64,000 nucleotides of DNA from Yoonia sp. (GTDB taxonomy: Bacteria; Pseudomonadota; Alphaproteobacteria; Rhodobacterales; Rhodobacteraceae): positions 1 to 64,000 of the forward strand of contig NZ_JACUUJ010000008.1 in assembly GCF_014859355.1 (NCBI RefSeq), read 5' to 3'. The notes under the pieces were generated by a model, which saw nothing but the letters and a program-made list of their open reading frames with translations, was not told where the DNA came from and searched no databases. Made by a program: the position numbers and the translations under genes. Positions 45,887-56,200 of this stretch are shown here, in pieces. How positions within the stretch are numbered: position 1 is the first letter of the stretch; every line of letters starts with the position of its first letter.

Positions 45887-48187
45887 ATGGAAAAATTTGG
45901 CAAAAGCCAGCCGGTCAAACGTGTTGAGGATATCCGTTTTCTGACGGGGCATGGCCGCTACGTCGATGACATCGCCCCGGCGGATGCGCTGCATGCGTGG
46001 TTTCTGCGTGCGACCGTGGCCCATGGTGCAATCACAACGCTTGATCTGGATGCGGCCCGCGCGATGCCCGGCGTGCATCTGATCGTCACAGCCGATGATC
46101 TGCTGGCTGCGGGCGTGGTGCTGGGCATGGCGGGCAAGATCGTGCAAAACCGCGACGGCAGCATGGGGGCGGCCCCCGAACGCCCGATCCTTGCCCGTGG
46201 CCGCGTGCGCCACGTGGGCGAGGCGATTGCCATGATCGTCGCCGACAGCGTGCTGGCCGCCAAGGATGCGTCCGAGGTGATCGGGCTGGAAATCGACGAT
46301 CTGCCGGTGCATGTCGCTCTGGCCGTCGGCGGCGATGCGATTCATCCCGAGGCCCCTGAAAACCTTGCCTTTGACTGGGGGATGGGGCACGAGGCCGCCG
46401 TGCGCGCGGCAATTGATGCCGCCGCAAGGGTGGTGCGCGTGGATGTTTTCGACAACCGCGTGATCGTCAATTCCATGGAACCGCGCGGCTGTTTTGCCGA
46501 AGTGACCGACGGCCGTTTGCATCTTGCGTTCAACGGGCAGGGCGTTTGGGGCATGAAGGGCGATCTGGCGCGCCATTTCGGCCTGTCGCCCGATGATGTG
46601 CGCGTGACCAACCCCGATGTGGGGGGCGGTTTCGGGATGAAGGGAATGCGTTACCCTGAATACTTCGCCGTAGCCCATGCCGCCCGCGTGCTGGGCCGCC
46701 CGGTGCGCTGGATGTCCGACCGGACCGAGGCGATGTTGACCGATAACGCAGGCCGCGATCTGACGACGACAGCAACACTTGCCCTTGATGCTAACAATCG
46801 AATCACGGCCTATCACCTTGATACGATTGCCAATATGGGCGCATATAATTCGCAATTTGCCCAAGCCATCCAGACAGAGCTGTTTTCCAAGGTCATGATG
46901 GGCACCTACGATGTGCAGACCGCCTATATGCGCACCCGCGGAGTGTTTACCAATACGACACCGGTTGATGCCTATCGTGGGGCGGGGCGACCAGAGGCGA
47001 TTTTTGTGTTGGAACGTATCATGGATGAGGCCGCACGGCAGTTAGGCATTGACCCTTGGGAGTTGCGCCAGCGTAATTTTATCCGTCCCGATCAGTTTCC
47101 TTATACTTCCGCGACCGGCGTGACCTATGACGTGGGCGACTTCGCGCGCGTGCTGTCGCGTGCCGGCGCGCAGGCGGATCGCGAAGGTTTCGCTGCGCGC
47201 AAGGCCGCATCGGCGGCGGCGGGCAAGCTGCGCGGGCAGGGGCTGTGTTACTATATCGAAAGCATCTTGGGTGATCCTGTTGAAACCACCAGGGTGGAAT
47301 TCACCGGCGACGGCGCGCTGATCTATGTGGGCACGCAATCGAACGGGCAGGGGCATGAAACCGTCTATGCCCAGTTTCTGGCCGATCAGACAGGCATTCC
47401 CGCCGACGGCATTACCGTTGTTCAAGGCGACAGTGACCGGATCGCCACCGGCGGCGGCACCGGCGGGTCGCGGTCTGTCACGGTGCAGAACACCGCCACA
47501 TTGGCCACGGTCGATGTGATGCTGGACGCCTTCACCGCATTTCTGGCCGAGGTCGCGGGCGTGGATGCCAGCGCCGTCAGTTTTGATGACGAACGGTTCC
47601 GCATCGCGGGGTCCAACCTGACACCTACCATTCTGGACCTGGCCGATATGGCCCGCGCCGCAGGCCGCGATGATCTGCTGACCCACAGTGCGCGGATCAA
47701 GCTGGACAACCGCAGTTTCCCCAATGGCGCCCATGTGGCCGAGGTGGAAATTGACCCCGATACCGGTGTCGTCACCGTGGACCGCTATACCGTGGTTGAT
47801 GATTTCGGCAACCTGATCAACCCGATGCTGGCCGAAGGGCAGGTGCATGGCGGTATCGCCCAAGGGGTCGGGCAGGCGTTGACGGAACGGGTGGTGTTTG
47901 ATGCGGATGGCCAGTTGCTCACGGCAAGTTTCATGGACTATGCGATGCCACGGGCTGATGATTTGCCCATGATCGGGTTTTCGACGCAAAGCACACCGTC
48001 GCTTTATAACCCTATGGGCATGAAAGGCTGTGGCGAGGCTGGCACCGTCGGCGCATTGGCCGCTGTCAGCAATGCCGTTGTCGATGCCCTGTGGGACATC
48101 GGTGTGCGACAGGTCGCGATGCCGTTCACACCCAACAGGATCTGGCATGCAATTGAGGCGGTAAAAGGTGAAAGTGCAGCTGCGTGA
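45887..48187 (+). CDS. Xanthine dehydrogenase/CO dehydrogenase-family molybdopterin subunit, orphan
   Basis: The 766-aa product is a CoxL-type large subunit: KRVEDIRFLTGHGRYVDDIA at the N-terminus, GGGFGMKGMRYPEYFAVAHA, PVDAYRGAGRPEAIFVLER, SNGQGHETVYAQFLADQTG, GGGTGGSRSVTVQNTATLA and MGMKGCGEAGTVGALAAVSN (with the active-site Glu). The AYRGAGR loop is the form II pattern, not the AYxCSFR loop of true CO dehydrogenase, so CO is not the likely substrate. No FeS (coxS) or FAD (coxM) subunit gene is adjacent. Its 3' end overlaps the next gene by 20 bp. Confidence 0.9.
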   Translation: MEKFGKSQPVKRVEDIRFLTGHGRYVDDIAPADALHAWFLRATVAHGAITTLDLDAARAMPGVHLIVTADDLLAAGVVLGMAGKIVQNRDGSMGAAPERPILARGRVRHVGEAIAMIVADSVLAAKDASEVIGLEIDDLPVHVALAVGGDAIHPEAPENLAFDWGMGHEAAVRAAIDAAARVVRVDVFDNRVIVNSMEPRGCFAEVTDGRLHLAFNGQGVWGMKGDLARHFGLSPDDVRVTNPDVGGGFGMKGMRYPEYFAVAHAARVLGRPVRWMSDRTEAMLTDNAGRDLTTTATLALDANNRITAYHLDTIANMGAYNSQFAQAIQTELFSKVMMGTYDVQTAYMRTRGVFTNTTPVDAYRGAGRPEAIFVLERIMDEAARQLGIDPWELRQRNFIRPDQFPYTSATGVTYDVGDFARVLSRAGAQADREGFAARKAASAAAGKLRGQGLCYYIESILGDPVETTRVEFTGDGALIYVGTQSNGQGHETVYAQFLADQTGIPADGITVVQGDSDRIATGGGTGGSRSVTVQNTATLATVDVMLDAFTAFLAEVAGVDASAVSFDDERFRIAGSNLTPTILDLADMARAAGRDDLLTHSARIKLDNRSFPNGAHVAEVEIDPDTGVVTVDRYTVVDDFGNLINPMLAEGQVHGGIAQGVGQALTERVVFDADGQLLTASFMDYAMPRADDLPMIGFSTQSTPSLYNPMGMKGCGEAGTVGALAAVSNAVVDALWDIGVRQVAMPFTPNRIWHAIEAVKGESAAA

Positions 48188-49241
48188 CTGGTTCTTTGGC
48201 CTTTTCGGGCGCCGCGCGCGCACCGAAGAAGGTGGTGCGCGCAAACGGGGTGCTGCGACGCATATCATCATTCTTGACGGCACCATGTCATCGCTGGAAC
48301 CGGGGCGCGAAACCAATGCCGGGATCACCTTCAAACTGCTATCCGAGGTCAGCCGCAGCGCCAACCTGACCGTTTACTACGAGGCCGGCATCCAGTGGCG
48401 CGACTGGAAAACCACTTGGGACGTGGTGACAGGCAAAGGAATCAATCGCCAGATTGAACGGGCCTACGGTGTTCTGGCGTCACGCTTTCGCCCCGGTGAC
48501 CGGATCGTGCTGATCGGCTATTCCCGCGGGGCCTATGCGGTGCGGTCTTTGGCCGGGGTTGTTGGTATGGTCGGGCTGGTGCGCGCCGATCAGGCCACGG
48601 TGCGCGCGATCAGGCAGGCCTATCGCCATTACCGGACCGGCGCGACCAGCCCCTTTGCGCAGCGATTTCGCGAAATCTATTGCCACCCTCACGTCGCAAT
48701 CGAGGCGGTCGCGGTCTGGGATACGGTCAAGGCGCTGGGCCTGCGGTTGCCGATCCTGTGGCGTTGGGCGCACGCGCAGCATGATTTTCACAACCACACG
48801 CTGGGCGACCATGTGCGCCATGGGTTTCATGCATTGGGCATGGATGAACGCCGCGAGGCTTACGCCCCGGTGATGTGGGCCTGTCCGCCGGGCTGGCAAG
48901 GCCATATGGAACAGGTTTGGTTCAAGGGTAACCATGGTGATGTCGGCGGACAGGTTTGGGAATATCCTTTTGCACGGCCGCTGGCCAATATTCCGCTGGT
49001 CTGGATGCTGGATAACCTGTCTGCCTGCGATATCCCGTTGCCGCACGACTGGCGGGCGCGATTCCCACAGGATGCAGCGGCACCGTCCATTGGCAGTTGG
49101 CGCGGTTGGGCCAAGATTTTTCTGTCGCGCCGCCGCCGGATTATCGGGCGGGACGTGTCAGAACGGTTTCACGAAAGCGTGCTGGATCACGCGCCTGAAA
49201 TTTCAAGCCTTGGGCAATTGCATGATAAGGCAAGTGGTTGA
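48168..49241 (+). CDS. DUF2235 alpha/beta hydrolase (Tle1-like catalytic domain)
   Basis: The 357-aa product starts at GTG 48168 inside the end of the molybdenum hydroxylase gene. It has HIIILDGTMSSLEPGRETNA and the nucleophile elbow GYSRGAYAVRSLAG (GxSxG), followed by AVWDTVKALGL and WFKGNHGDVGGQ, which supply the Asp and His. This is the DUF2235 pattern; relatives include type VI secretion phospholipases, but no secretion genes are near and there is no signal peptide. A cytosolic esterase/lipase role is as likely. It overlaps the convergent thioesterase by 39 bp. Confidence 0.87.
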   Translation: MKVQLRDWFFGLFGRRARTEEGGARKRGAATHIIILDGTMSSLEPGRETNAGITFKLLSEVSRSANLTVYYEAGIQWRDWKTTWDVVTGKGINRQIERAYGVLASRFRPGDRIVLIGYSRGAYAVRSLAGVVGMVGLVRADQATVRAIRQAYRHYRTGATSPFAQRFREIYCHPHVAIEAVAVWDTVKALGLRLPILWRWAHAQHDFHNHTLGDHVRHGFHALGMDERREAYAPVMWACPPGWQGHMEQVWFKGNHGDVGGQVWEYPFARPLANIPLVWMLDNLSACDIPLPHDWRARFPQDAAAPSIGSWRGWAKIFLSRRRRIIGRDVSERFHESVLDHAPEISSLGQLHDKASG

Positions 49242-49688
49242 TCCGGTGGCATAAAGCCTGCCATCGCTGGCCCCTCTGATTTCGCCATGTGCCACGCCAG
49301 TGCTGCGGCCTGCATGATCTGCAACTCCCGTTGCCAGAATTTCAGTGCCTATGGGGATGGCGCGGGTCAGATTAACCTTGTATTCCAATGTGGTATAAGC
49401 CGATCCTTGCGGCACCATTGTCATGATGGCACAGCCCATGCAGCTGTCCAGCAGCGTGCCATACCAACCGCCATGCACGCCGCCCATCGGGTTGGCATGT
49501 TCAACGCGCGGCGTGCTGCGAAACACGACCCTTCCGGGCGCGACGCTATCCAACCTGTAATCCAGCAAACTTCCCATGGGCGCACGCGCGATATCCCCGC
49601 GCAGCATGGCCTGCATGAACGCCAGACCCGACATGGAAAGGACAGTCTCTTTGGTGGGAATCAGGTTTGGGGTGGCGGCGTTGGACAT
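49203..49688 (-). CDS. PaaI family thioesterase (hotdog fold)
   Basis: The start at 49688 gives MSNAATPNLIPTKETVLSMS. The 161-aa product has the hotdog helix signature HANPMGGVHGGWYGTLLDSC, with the Gly-Gly-x-x-x-Gly-Gly pattern and a Asp in the active-site helix, then YTTLEYKVNLTRAIPIGTEI. PaaI-type enzymes hydrolyse acyl-CoA or aryl-CoA thioesters. The substrate is open. It lies 38 bp before metF-direction stop codon on the same strand and overlaps the DUF2235 gene tail. Confidence 0.88.
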   Translation of the reverse strand: MSNAATPNLIPTKETVLSMSGLAFMQAMLRGDIARAPMGSLLDYRLDSVAPGRVVFRSTPRVEHANPMGGVHGGWYGTLLDSCMGCAIMTMVPQGSAYTTLEYKVNLTRAIPIGTEILATGVADHAGRSTGVAHGEIRGASDGRLYATGSTTCLIMQLPKA

Positions 49689-49726
49689 GGTTTCTCCGGG
49701 CAAGTGGTTTGCCCAAAGCTGGCGCG

Positions 49727-50593
49727 TCACGCGACGTTTTGCAACCGCACTTTCGGTGTGACCCCCAGCGCGTGGCAGACATCGCGGGTCAGTTCGGGGC
49801 GGTTGAGCGTGTAGAAATGGAAATGATCAACCCCACCAATCCGCAGATCATCGCACAATTCGGTCGCCAATGCCGTGGCCAGCAGGTCGGTTGTGCCGTC
49901 GCGGGTGGCATTGGTGAATGCATCATGGATAAGTTGCGGAATATGCGTGCCGCATTGTGCCGCGAACCGCAGGGTGCCGGCCCAGTTTTCAATTGGCAGA
50001 ATGCCGGGGATGATCGGCGCGTCGATCCCTGCCTTGACGCAGGCATCGCGGAACCGGAAAAACGTGTCGGCCTCGAAAAAAAACTGGGTAATCGCGGATG
50101 TGGCACCCGCGTCGATCTTGCGTTTCAGGAACGCGATATCAGCAGCCTGGTCAATGGCTTCGGGGTGTTTCTCTGGGTAGGCGCCTACGCGGATGGTGAA
50201 TTTGCCCGTGTCAGCCAAGGCTGCGATCAATTCGACCGAGCTTGCGAATCCTTCGGGATGGGGGGTGAATTTTTTCGCCCCCTTAGGTGCATCGCCGCGC
50301 AGCGCGACGATTTCGCGCACGCCTGCATTTGCATAGCCTTCGGCGATTTCCAACGTTTCCGCGCGGGTGGCATCGACACAGGTCAGGTGCGCGGCCACAT
50401 TCAGCCCACTGGTTTTATGAATGGTGCCCACGGCCTCGTGCGTTAGCTTGCGCGTTGTGCCGCCTGCGCCATAAGTCACCGACACGAATGTCGGGTCCAA
50501 TGGCGCCAGCGTATTGACGCAGTCCCACAGGCGGAATGACGCCTCTAGCGATTTCGGGGGAAAGAATTCGAAAGAAACGGATGGGGCGGACAT
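49727..50593 (-). CDS. metF: 5,10-methylenetetrahydrofolate reductase
   Basis: Makes 5-methyl-THF for methionine synthesis. The start at 50593 gives MSAPSVSFEFFPPKSLEASF, with AGAGG upstream. The 288-aa product has the MetF marks FEFFPPK (catalytic Glu), FVSVTYGAGGTTRK, AHLTCVDATRAETLEIAEGY, IVALRGDAPKG (FAD), and GATSAITQFFFEADTFFRF. It is divergent from metR, with a MetR-type box between them, so methionine control through MetR is likely. Confidence 0.96.
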   Translation of the reverse strand: MSAPSVSFEFFPPKSLEASFRLWDCVNTLAPLDPTFVSVTYGAGGTTRKLTHEAVGTIHKTSGLNVAAHLTCVDATRAETLEIAEGYANAGVREIVALRGDAPKGAKKFTPHPEGFASSVELIAALADTGKFTIRVGAYPEKHPEAIDQAADIAFLKRKIDAGATSAITQFFFEADTFFRFRDACVKAGIDAPIIPGILPIENWAGTLRFAAQCGTHIPQLIHDAFTNATRDGTTDLLATALATELCDDLRIGGVDHFHFYTLNRPELTRDVCHALGVTPKVRLQNVA

Positions 50594-50639
50594 GGGAAAC
50601 CTCTTTGCTTGCCTAACCTTTGTCGCATCTCTATTTGAG

Positions 50640-50652
50640 TGAAGCAAATTCA
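50640..50652. promoter_or_regulatory. MetR-type binding box TGAA-N5-TTCA
   Basis: TGAAGCAAATTCA is a perfect match to the enterobacterial MetR consensus TGAANNWNNTTCA. It lies in the metF-metR divergent region, 46 bp from the metF start and 35 bp from the metR start, where autoregulation and metF activation would both be possible. Confidence 0.7.
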
Positions 50653-50687
50653 TAAACTTCACGAAGGTCATGAGGACCGCTCACATT

Positions 50688-51593
50688 ATGCATATTGAAT
50701 TCCGGCACCTGCGCACGATCAAGGCAATCCATGACACCGGCGGGCTGGCCCGTGCGGCGGATTTGTTGAACATCACCCAATCGGCGCTGTCCCACCAGAT
50801 CAAAGGGATCGAGGATCAGGCGGGCGTGGAATTGTTCGTGCGCCGGTCCAAGCCGCTGAAACTGTCGGCGGCGGGGATGAAGATGCTGGCGGCGGCGGAA
50901 TCGATTCTGCCGCAGGTGGCCGCGTTAGAGTCCGAATTTTCCGGCCTGATCGCAGGCAGCGCGGGGCGCTTGCATATCGCCATCGAATGTCACGCCTGTT
51001 TCGAATGGCTGTTGCCCGTGCTGGAACAGTTCCGCAAGGCATGGCCCGAGGTCGATGTGGATATCCGCCCCGGGCTGGCGTTCGACGCACTGCCCGCCCT
51101 GCGCAAGGAAGAGGTGGATCTGGTCATATCATCCGACCCAGAGGATTTACCCGAAACCGATTTTACCCCGCTGTTCGATTATGAACCGGTGTTCGTTGCC
51201 TCGTCCCAGCATCCGCTGGCGCAAAAGGATGTGATCGAGGCCGAGGATTTCCGGGGTGAAACCCTTATCACCTATCCGGTGGATCGCGCGCGGCTGGATA
51301 TCTTTTCGCAACTGCTGACACCGGCCAAGGTGGAACCGGCGGCTGTCCGGCAGGTGGAACTGACGGCGGTTATTTTGCTGCTTGTCGCATCCAACCGGGG
51401 CGTTGCAGTGCTGCCCGATTGGGTTGTGCGGCAGGTGCGTTTTAATTCCGATTATGTCACACGGCCGCTGACTAAACAGGGCATCACCCGCCGTCTTTAC
51501 GCGGCCACACGGGCCGAGGATACCAGCCGCCCCTTCATGGCGCACCTGATTCGCTTGGCGCGGCAAGAGGCGGTGAAGCTCCAGCGGGGCTAG
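50688..51593 (+). CDS. metR: LysR-type regulator MetR
   Basis: The start chosen is ATG 50688 (MHIEFRHLRTIKAIHDTGGL), preceded by GAGGA. The 301-aa product has the winged HTH (LARAADLLNITQSALSHQIK) and an effector domain whose LHIAIECHACFEWLLPVLEQ closely follows the [20 protein letters not shown] stretch of E. coli MetR, as I recall it. MetR activates methionine genes with homocysteine as co-inducer. Divergence from metF and the box between them agree with this identity. Confidence 0.88.
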   Translation: MHIEFRHLRTIKAIHDTGGLARAADLLNITQSALSHQIKGIEDQAGVELFVRRSKPLKLSAAGMKMLAAAESILPQVAALESEFSGLIAGSAGRLHIAIECHACFEWLLPVLEQFRKAWPEVDVDIRPGLAFDALPALRKEEVDLVISSDPEDLPETDFTPLFDYEPVFVASSQHPLAQKDVIEAEDFRGETLITYPVDRARLDIFSQLLTPAKVEPAAVRQVELTAVILLLVASNRGVAVLPDWVVRQVRFNSDYVTRPLTKQGITRRLYAATRAEDTSRPFMAHLIRLARQEAVKLQRG

Positions 51594-51660
51594 GGGCCTT
51601 GCCTCGCGTGGCATTGGGGCCTATACGCCGCGCTTGATCCCGAACCCGAAAGGCCGACCC

Positions 51661-52449
51661 ATGGCAGGCAGTGCAAATCTGAACGTAATGATGAAAACCG
51701 CCCGTAAGGCGGGGCGCGCCTTGCTCAAGGATTTCGGCGAGGTTGAAAACCTGCAAGTGAGCACCAAAGGCCCCGGCGATTTCGTTAGCCGTGCCGACCG
51801 CCAGGCCGAGGAAACAATCCGCGATGAGCTGATGCGCGCGCGCCCGTCATACGGGTTTCTGGGCGAGGAAGGCCGCGAAATCGCCGGTGAAGACCCCACC
51901 CGCCGCTGGATCGTGGACCCGTTGGATGGCACGACGAATTTTCTGCACGGGCTGCCGCATTGGGCCGTATCCATTGCGCTGGAACACAAGGGCCAGATCG
52001 TCGCCGGGGTTATCTATGACCCCGTCAAGGATGAAATGTTCTACGCGGAAAAGGGTGGCGGTGCGTGGTTGAACGAAAGCCGTTTGCGCGTTTCGGGCCG
52101 CCACAAGATGATCGAAAGCATTTTCGCCACTGGCCTGCCCTTTGCGGGGCGCGCTGATCTGCCCGATACCATCCGGGATCTGGCGCGGATTCTGCCCGCC
52201 TGTGCCGGTGTGCGCCGGTTCGGGGCGGCAGCACTTGATCTGGCCTATGTGGCGGCGGGCCGCTATGAAGGCTTCTGGGAACGCGGCCTGCATGCGTGGG
52301 ATATGGCTGCCGGTCTGTTGATCGTCCGCGAGGCTGGCGGCATTGTTGAACCGCTGAACCCCGATGGTGATATCATGGTTGATCGTCAGGTGATCTGCGC
52401 CAACGAGCCGATTTTTGAAACCTTTGCCAAGGTGATCCGCGCGTCTTAA
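51661..52449 (+). CDS. suhB: Inositol monophosphatase family protein (SuhB)
   Basis: The start at 51661 gives MAGSANLNVMMKTARKAGRA. The 262-aa product has the Mg2+-binding motifs of the family: EEGREIAGEDPTRRWIVDPL, DPLDGTTNFLHGLPHWAVSI, and the C-terminal WDMAAGLLIVREAGG. Members dephosphorylate inositol-1-phosphate and similar compounds and SuhB also acts on RNA polymerase and ribosome assembly in E. coli. The last 4 bp overlap the convergent rhomboid gene. Confidence 0.94.
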   Translation: MAGSANLNVMMKTARKAGRALLKDFGEVENLQVSTKGPGDFVSRADRQAEETIRDELMRARPSYGFLGEEGREIAGEDPTRRWIVDPLDGTTNFLHGLPHWAVSIALEHKGQIVAGVIYDPVKDEMFYAEKGGGAWLNESRLRVSGRHKMIESIFATGLPFAGRADLPDTIRDLARILPACAGVRRFGAAALDLAYVAAGRYEGFWERGLHAWDMAAGLLIVREAGGIVEPLNPDGDIMVDRQVICANEPIFETFAKVIRAS

Positions 52450-53183
52450 CGCCGCCTGACCCGCGGGATATTGCTGCGCCCGTAACCGGCCTCGGGGTGT
52501 GGCGGATGGCCCTGTGTTCTGTCCCAGAACCGCACGCCGCCGCGCCGTGCCCATAGTGGCAATGTGGCCAGAAACCCGATGATAAAGCCGCCGGCATGTG
52601 CCCAATAGGCGATGCCGCCCGCTGATGTGTCGATGTGCAGGCCGCCAAACAATTGTAGCGCGAACCAGATCGCCAGCATGATCCAGGCCGGCAGCGGCAG
52701 AATGCGGAAAAACACGATAAAGATGATCAGTATATCAACCTTGGCCTTGGGAAACAGCAACAGATAGCCCCCCATCACCCCTGCAATCGCCCCCGATGCC
52801 CCGACCGTTGGCACCGGCGACATAGGTGCCGACGCAAGTTGCAGCAAGCTGGCCCCGATGCCGCAGGCCAGATAGAAAGTCAAAAACGGGATATGCCCCA
52901 TCTCGTCTTCCAGATTGTCGCCGAATATCCATAAAAACAGCATGTTACCGCCCAGATGCATGAACCCACCATGCAGGAAAATCGAGGTGACAAGCCCGGC
53001 ATAACCTTCGCCGCCGCTGATCCGCAGCGGGATCATGGCGTAGTTGAAATAAAGCTGGTTCATTTCGCGTTCGGTCTGGAACAGGACCAGCCCGAACAGG
53101 AAAACGGCCACGTTGACCCCGATCAGGGTCAGCGTGACATAGGGTGTGCGCGTCGATGGGTTGTGGTCGCGGATGGGGAACAT
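52446..53183 (-). CDS. Rhomboid family intramembrane serine protease
   Basis: The start at 53183 gives MFPIRDHNPSTRTPYVTLTL; the open frame extends further into the putA end but without homology. The 245-aa product has six to seven transmembrane helices, the catalytic Ser130 in TVGASGAIAGVMGGY (GxSG), His196 in WAHAGGFIIGF, and the oxyanion-site Asn80 in HGGFMHLGGNMLFLWIF. All key residues are present, so it should be active; its substrate is unknown. It starts 31 bp after putA. Confidence 0.94.
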   Translation of the reverse strand: MFPIRDHNPSTRTPYVTLTLIGVNVAVFLFGLVLFQTEREMNQLYFNYAMIPLRISGGEGYAGLVTSIFLHGGFMHLGGNMLFLWIFGDNLEDEMGHIPFLTFYLACGIGASLLQLASAPMSPVPTVGASGAIAGVMGGYLLLFPKAKVDILIIFIVFFRILPLPAWIMLAIWFALQLFGGLHIDTSAGGIAYWAHAGGFIIGFLATLPLWARRGGVRFWDRTQGHPPHPEAGYGRSNIPRVRRR

Positions 53184-53214
53184 GCCGCGACCATCCGCGA
53201 TGCGGGCAGGGCGG

Positions 53215-56200
53215 TCAAGCCGCTGTTGCGCCGGCCACCTCTGCCAGCAATGCGGCGTTTCCGCCCGCCGCTGTTGTGTCGATGCAGACATGCCGTTCAT
53301 GCACCGCATGGGCAGTGTCGGGCATGTCTGTGACAAGTGCGGTGATCGGGCCGTCGCGTTTGCTTAGCGCGGTTTCAATGGCATGTCCGGTGTCGGTATC
53401 GCCCCACCAGATGACCCCGGCCAGCGGGGTGAGTGTGGCCAGCGCATCAGGGGCCAGCGTGCCCTGGGCGCTGATCCCCACACCGCCCAATGCGACAATC
53501 GCCTGCATCTGTGCCTGCGCGGCCTTTTCCCCTGGCCCCATGCACAGGATGGGCCCGCGCGCATGGGTGCTGTGGCGATTGGATTCGCCTGTCGGCCCCG
53601 GCAGGTCGTTCGGTTCTGGCGCATCGGGCATCTTGGCATTGGCCAGCCGCTTTGCCAGATCGCGCAGATCAGCGTCTTTATCCCAGCGATCGTCGGTCTT
53701 TGGGGCCGGATTCGCGCTAAAGCGCGGCAGGTAATGCGGCCCGCCCGCCTTGGGGCCCGTGCCGGACAGGCCTTCGCCACCAAAGGGCTGACTGCCGACG
53801 ATGGCGCCGATCTGGTCGCGATTAACATAGATATTGCCTGCGCGGACTCGTTCGACCACCGTTTGCACGCGGTCGTCGATCCGGCTGTGCAACCCGAATG
53901 TCAGCCCGTAACCGGTGGCGTTGATCGTGTCGATCACGCGGTCCAGATCGGCCCCCTTGAAGGTCGCGATATGCAGCACCGGCCCGAAAATTTCGCGCGT
54001 CATATCGGCAATGCTGTTCACGCGAATGGCTGTGGGCGGGATGAAATGCCCGGCCGTTGGCGTGTTCAGCTGGTGGATCACGCGGCCTTCGGCATGGGCC
54101 ACGGCGATATGATCGGCGATGGTCTTGTGTGCGGCCAAATCAATCACCGGGCCGACATCGGTGGATAGGTGCCAAGGGTCGCCAATGGTCAATTCGTTCA
54201 TCGCACCTTTCAGCATTTTCAACAGCTTGTCGGCGATATCTTCCTGCACGTAAAGGCAACGCAATGCCGAACAGCGTTGTCCGGCAGACCGGAACGCGCC
54301 GTTGATGATATCGCGCACCGCATGTTCGGGCAGGGCGGTGCTGTCAACGATCATCGCGTTCAGCCCGCCGGTTTCGGCGATCAGCGGCGTACCGGGGGCG
54401 CAATTTGCAGCCATGGCGGTGCGGATTTTCAGCGCGGTTGCGGTTGATCCGGTAAAGGCCACGCCATTGATGCGTGCGTCCGATGTCAGCGCTGCGCCCA
54501 CGTCGCCACCACCGGGCAGCAATTGCAGCGCGCTCGCAGGTACGCCTGCCTTGTGCATCATCTGCACGGCACGGGTCGCGATCAGCGGGGTCTGTTCGGC
54601 GGGTTTGGCCAGCACGGCGTTACCCGCGGCAAGGGCTGCCGCAATCTGGCCCGTGAAAATCGCCAGCGGAAAGTTCCACGGGCTGATGCAGGTCCAGACA
54701 CCGCGCGCGGTGGCGGTATCATCGGCGCGGGCGGCGTAATAGCGCAGGAAATCCACCGCCTCGCGCAGTTCGGCGAACACATCGGGCATGCCTTTACATG
54801 CTTCACGGCACATGATGGCGAACAGTTCTGCGGCGTTGGCTTCGTAAGCGTCGGCGACGGCATTCAAAACGCGCGACCGGGTGGCCTGATCGTCGGCCCA
54901 TGGTGTCGCAGCGCCAATCGCAGTCACGGCATCTTTTGCGGTCGCGGTTTGCACGGTGCCCACAATATCACCGGGCCGGGCGGGGTTGCGCACATCGGCA
55001 TTGGCACCCTTGTCCACTTTCCCCGCCAAAAGCGGTGCGCCCTGCCAATTGGCAGTGCGAAGTTTTTCGCGCCCCTTGTCAATCTGCGCCAGCGTTGGTG
55101 CATGGGTGAGATCCCAGCCTTTTGAATTGGGTCGTTCGGGCAGGAACAAATCCGGTCCGGTGGGCAGGTTGGGTGTTTCGCCTTGGGCGTCGAACGGGCA
55201 GGCGGCGACAACCTCGGGCGGGACGGTTTCATCGACGATCTGGTTGACGAAACTGGAGTTTGCGCCGTTTTCCAGCAGGCGGCGCACCAGATAGGCCAGC
55301 AGATCCTCGTGCGCGCCGACAGGGGCATAGATGCGGCAGCGGGTGCCTTCGGCCCCCAGAACGATCGTGTGCAGGGTTTCGCCCATGCCGTGCAGGCGCT
55401 GGAATTCATAATCATCCGTGCCGCGGTCCATCGCGCGCGCCAGATCAAGGATTGCCGCAACGGTGTGCGCATTATGCGTGGCGAACTGCGGATAAATCCG
55501 GTCGGTCATGCCCAGCAGTTTGCGCGCATTGGCGATATAACTGATGTCGGTGTGCTGCTTGGCGGTGAAAACGGGGAACCCGTCGATCCCTTGCACCTGC
55601 GCGCGCTTGATCTCGGCGTCCCAATAAGCGCCTTTGACCAGCCGCACCATGATCTTGCGGTCCAGCCGCGTGGCCAGATCGTGCAGATAGTCGATGACCA
55701 GGGACGCGCGTTGGCCATATGCCTGCACCACCACACCGAAACCGTCCCAGCCCGCCAGCGCAGGTTCCGACAGCACAGCGGTGATCACATCCATTGACAG
55801 CGACAAACGGTCTGCTTCTTCTGCATCGATGTTGAACCCCATACCGGCCGATTTCGCCAGTAGCGCCAGCGCGCGGACACGCGGCACAAGTTCTTCCATC
55901 ACGCGATGTTCTTGCGCGATCTCGTAGCGGGCGTGCAGGGCGGAGAGTTTCACAGAAATCCCGGGGTTTTCTGCAACCGTGTCATAGGTGCAGAAATCGG
56001 CAATCGCACTGATCGCGCGGGAATAGGCAAGGTGATAGTGCCGCGCATCCGCATCGGTGCGCGCCGCCTCGCCCAGCATGTCATAACTGTAGGTATAGCC
56101 TTTGGCGCGCATCACATCGGCGCGTTTCAACGCCTTGCCGATGTCTTCGCCCAGCACGAACTGGCGGCCCATTTCGCGCATGGCGCGGCCCACGGCAGTG

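Noticed and set aside
45887-48187. Aerobic CO dehydrogenase large subunit
   Set aside because: The active-site loop is AYRGAGR, not the AYxCSFR loop of form I enzymes, and coxM/coxS are missing.
47042-48364. 440-codon open frame on the minus strand opposite the molybdenum hydroxylase gene
   Set aside because: Antisense shadow rich in His, Arg and Gln; the plus-strand gene has all family motifs.
50594-50687. SAM riboswitch upstream of metF
   Set aside because: The leader is under 95 bp and shared with metR; no SAM riboswitch core was seen, while a MetR box explains control.
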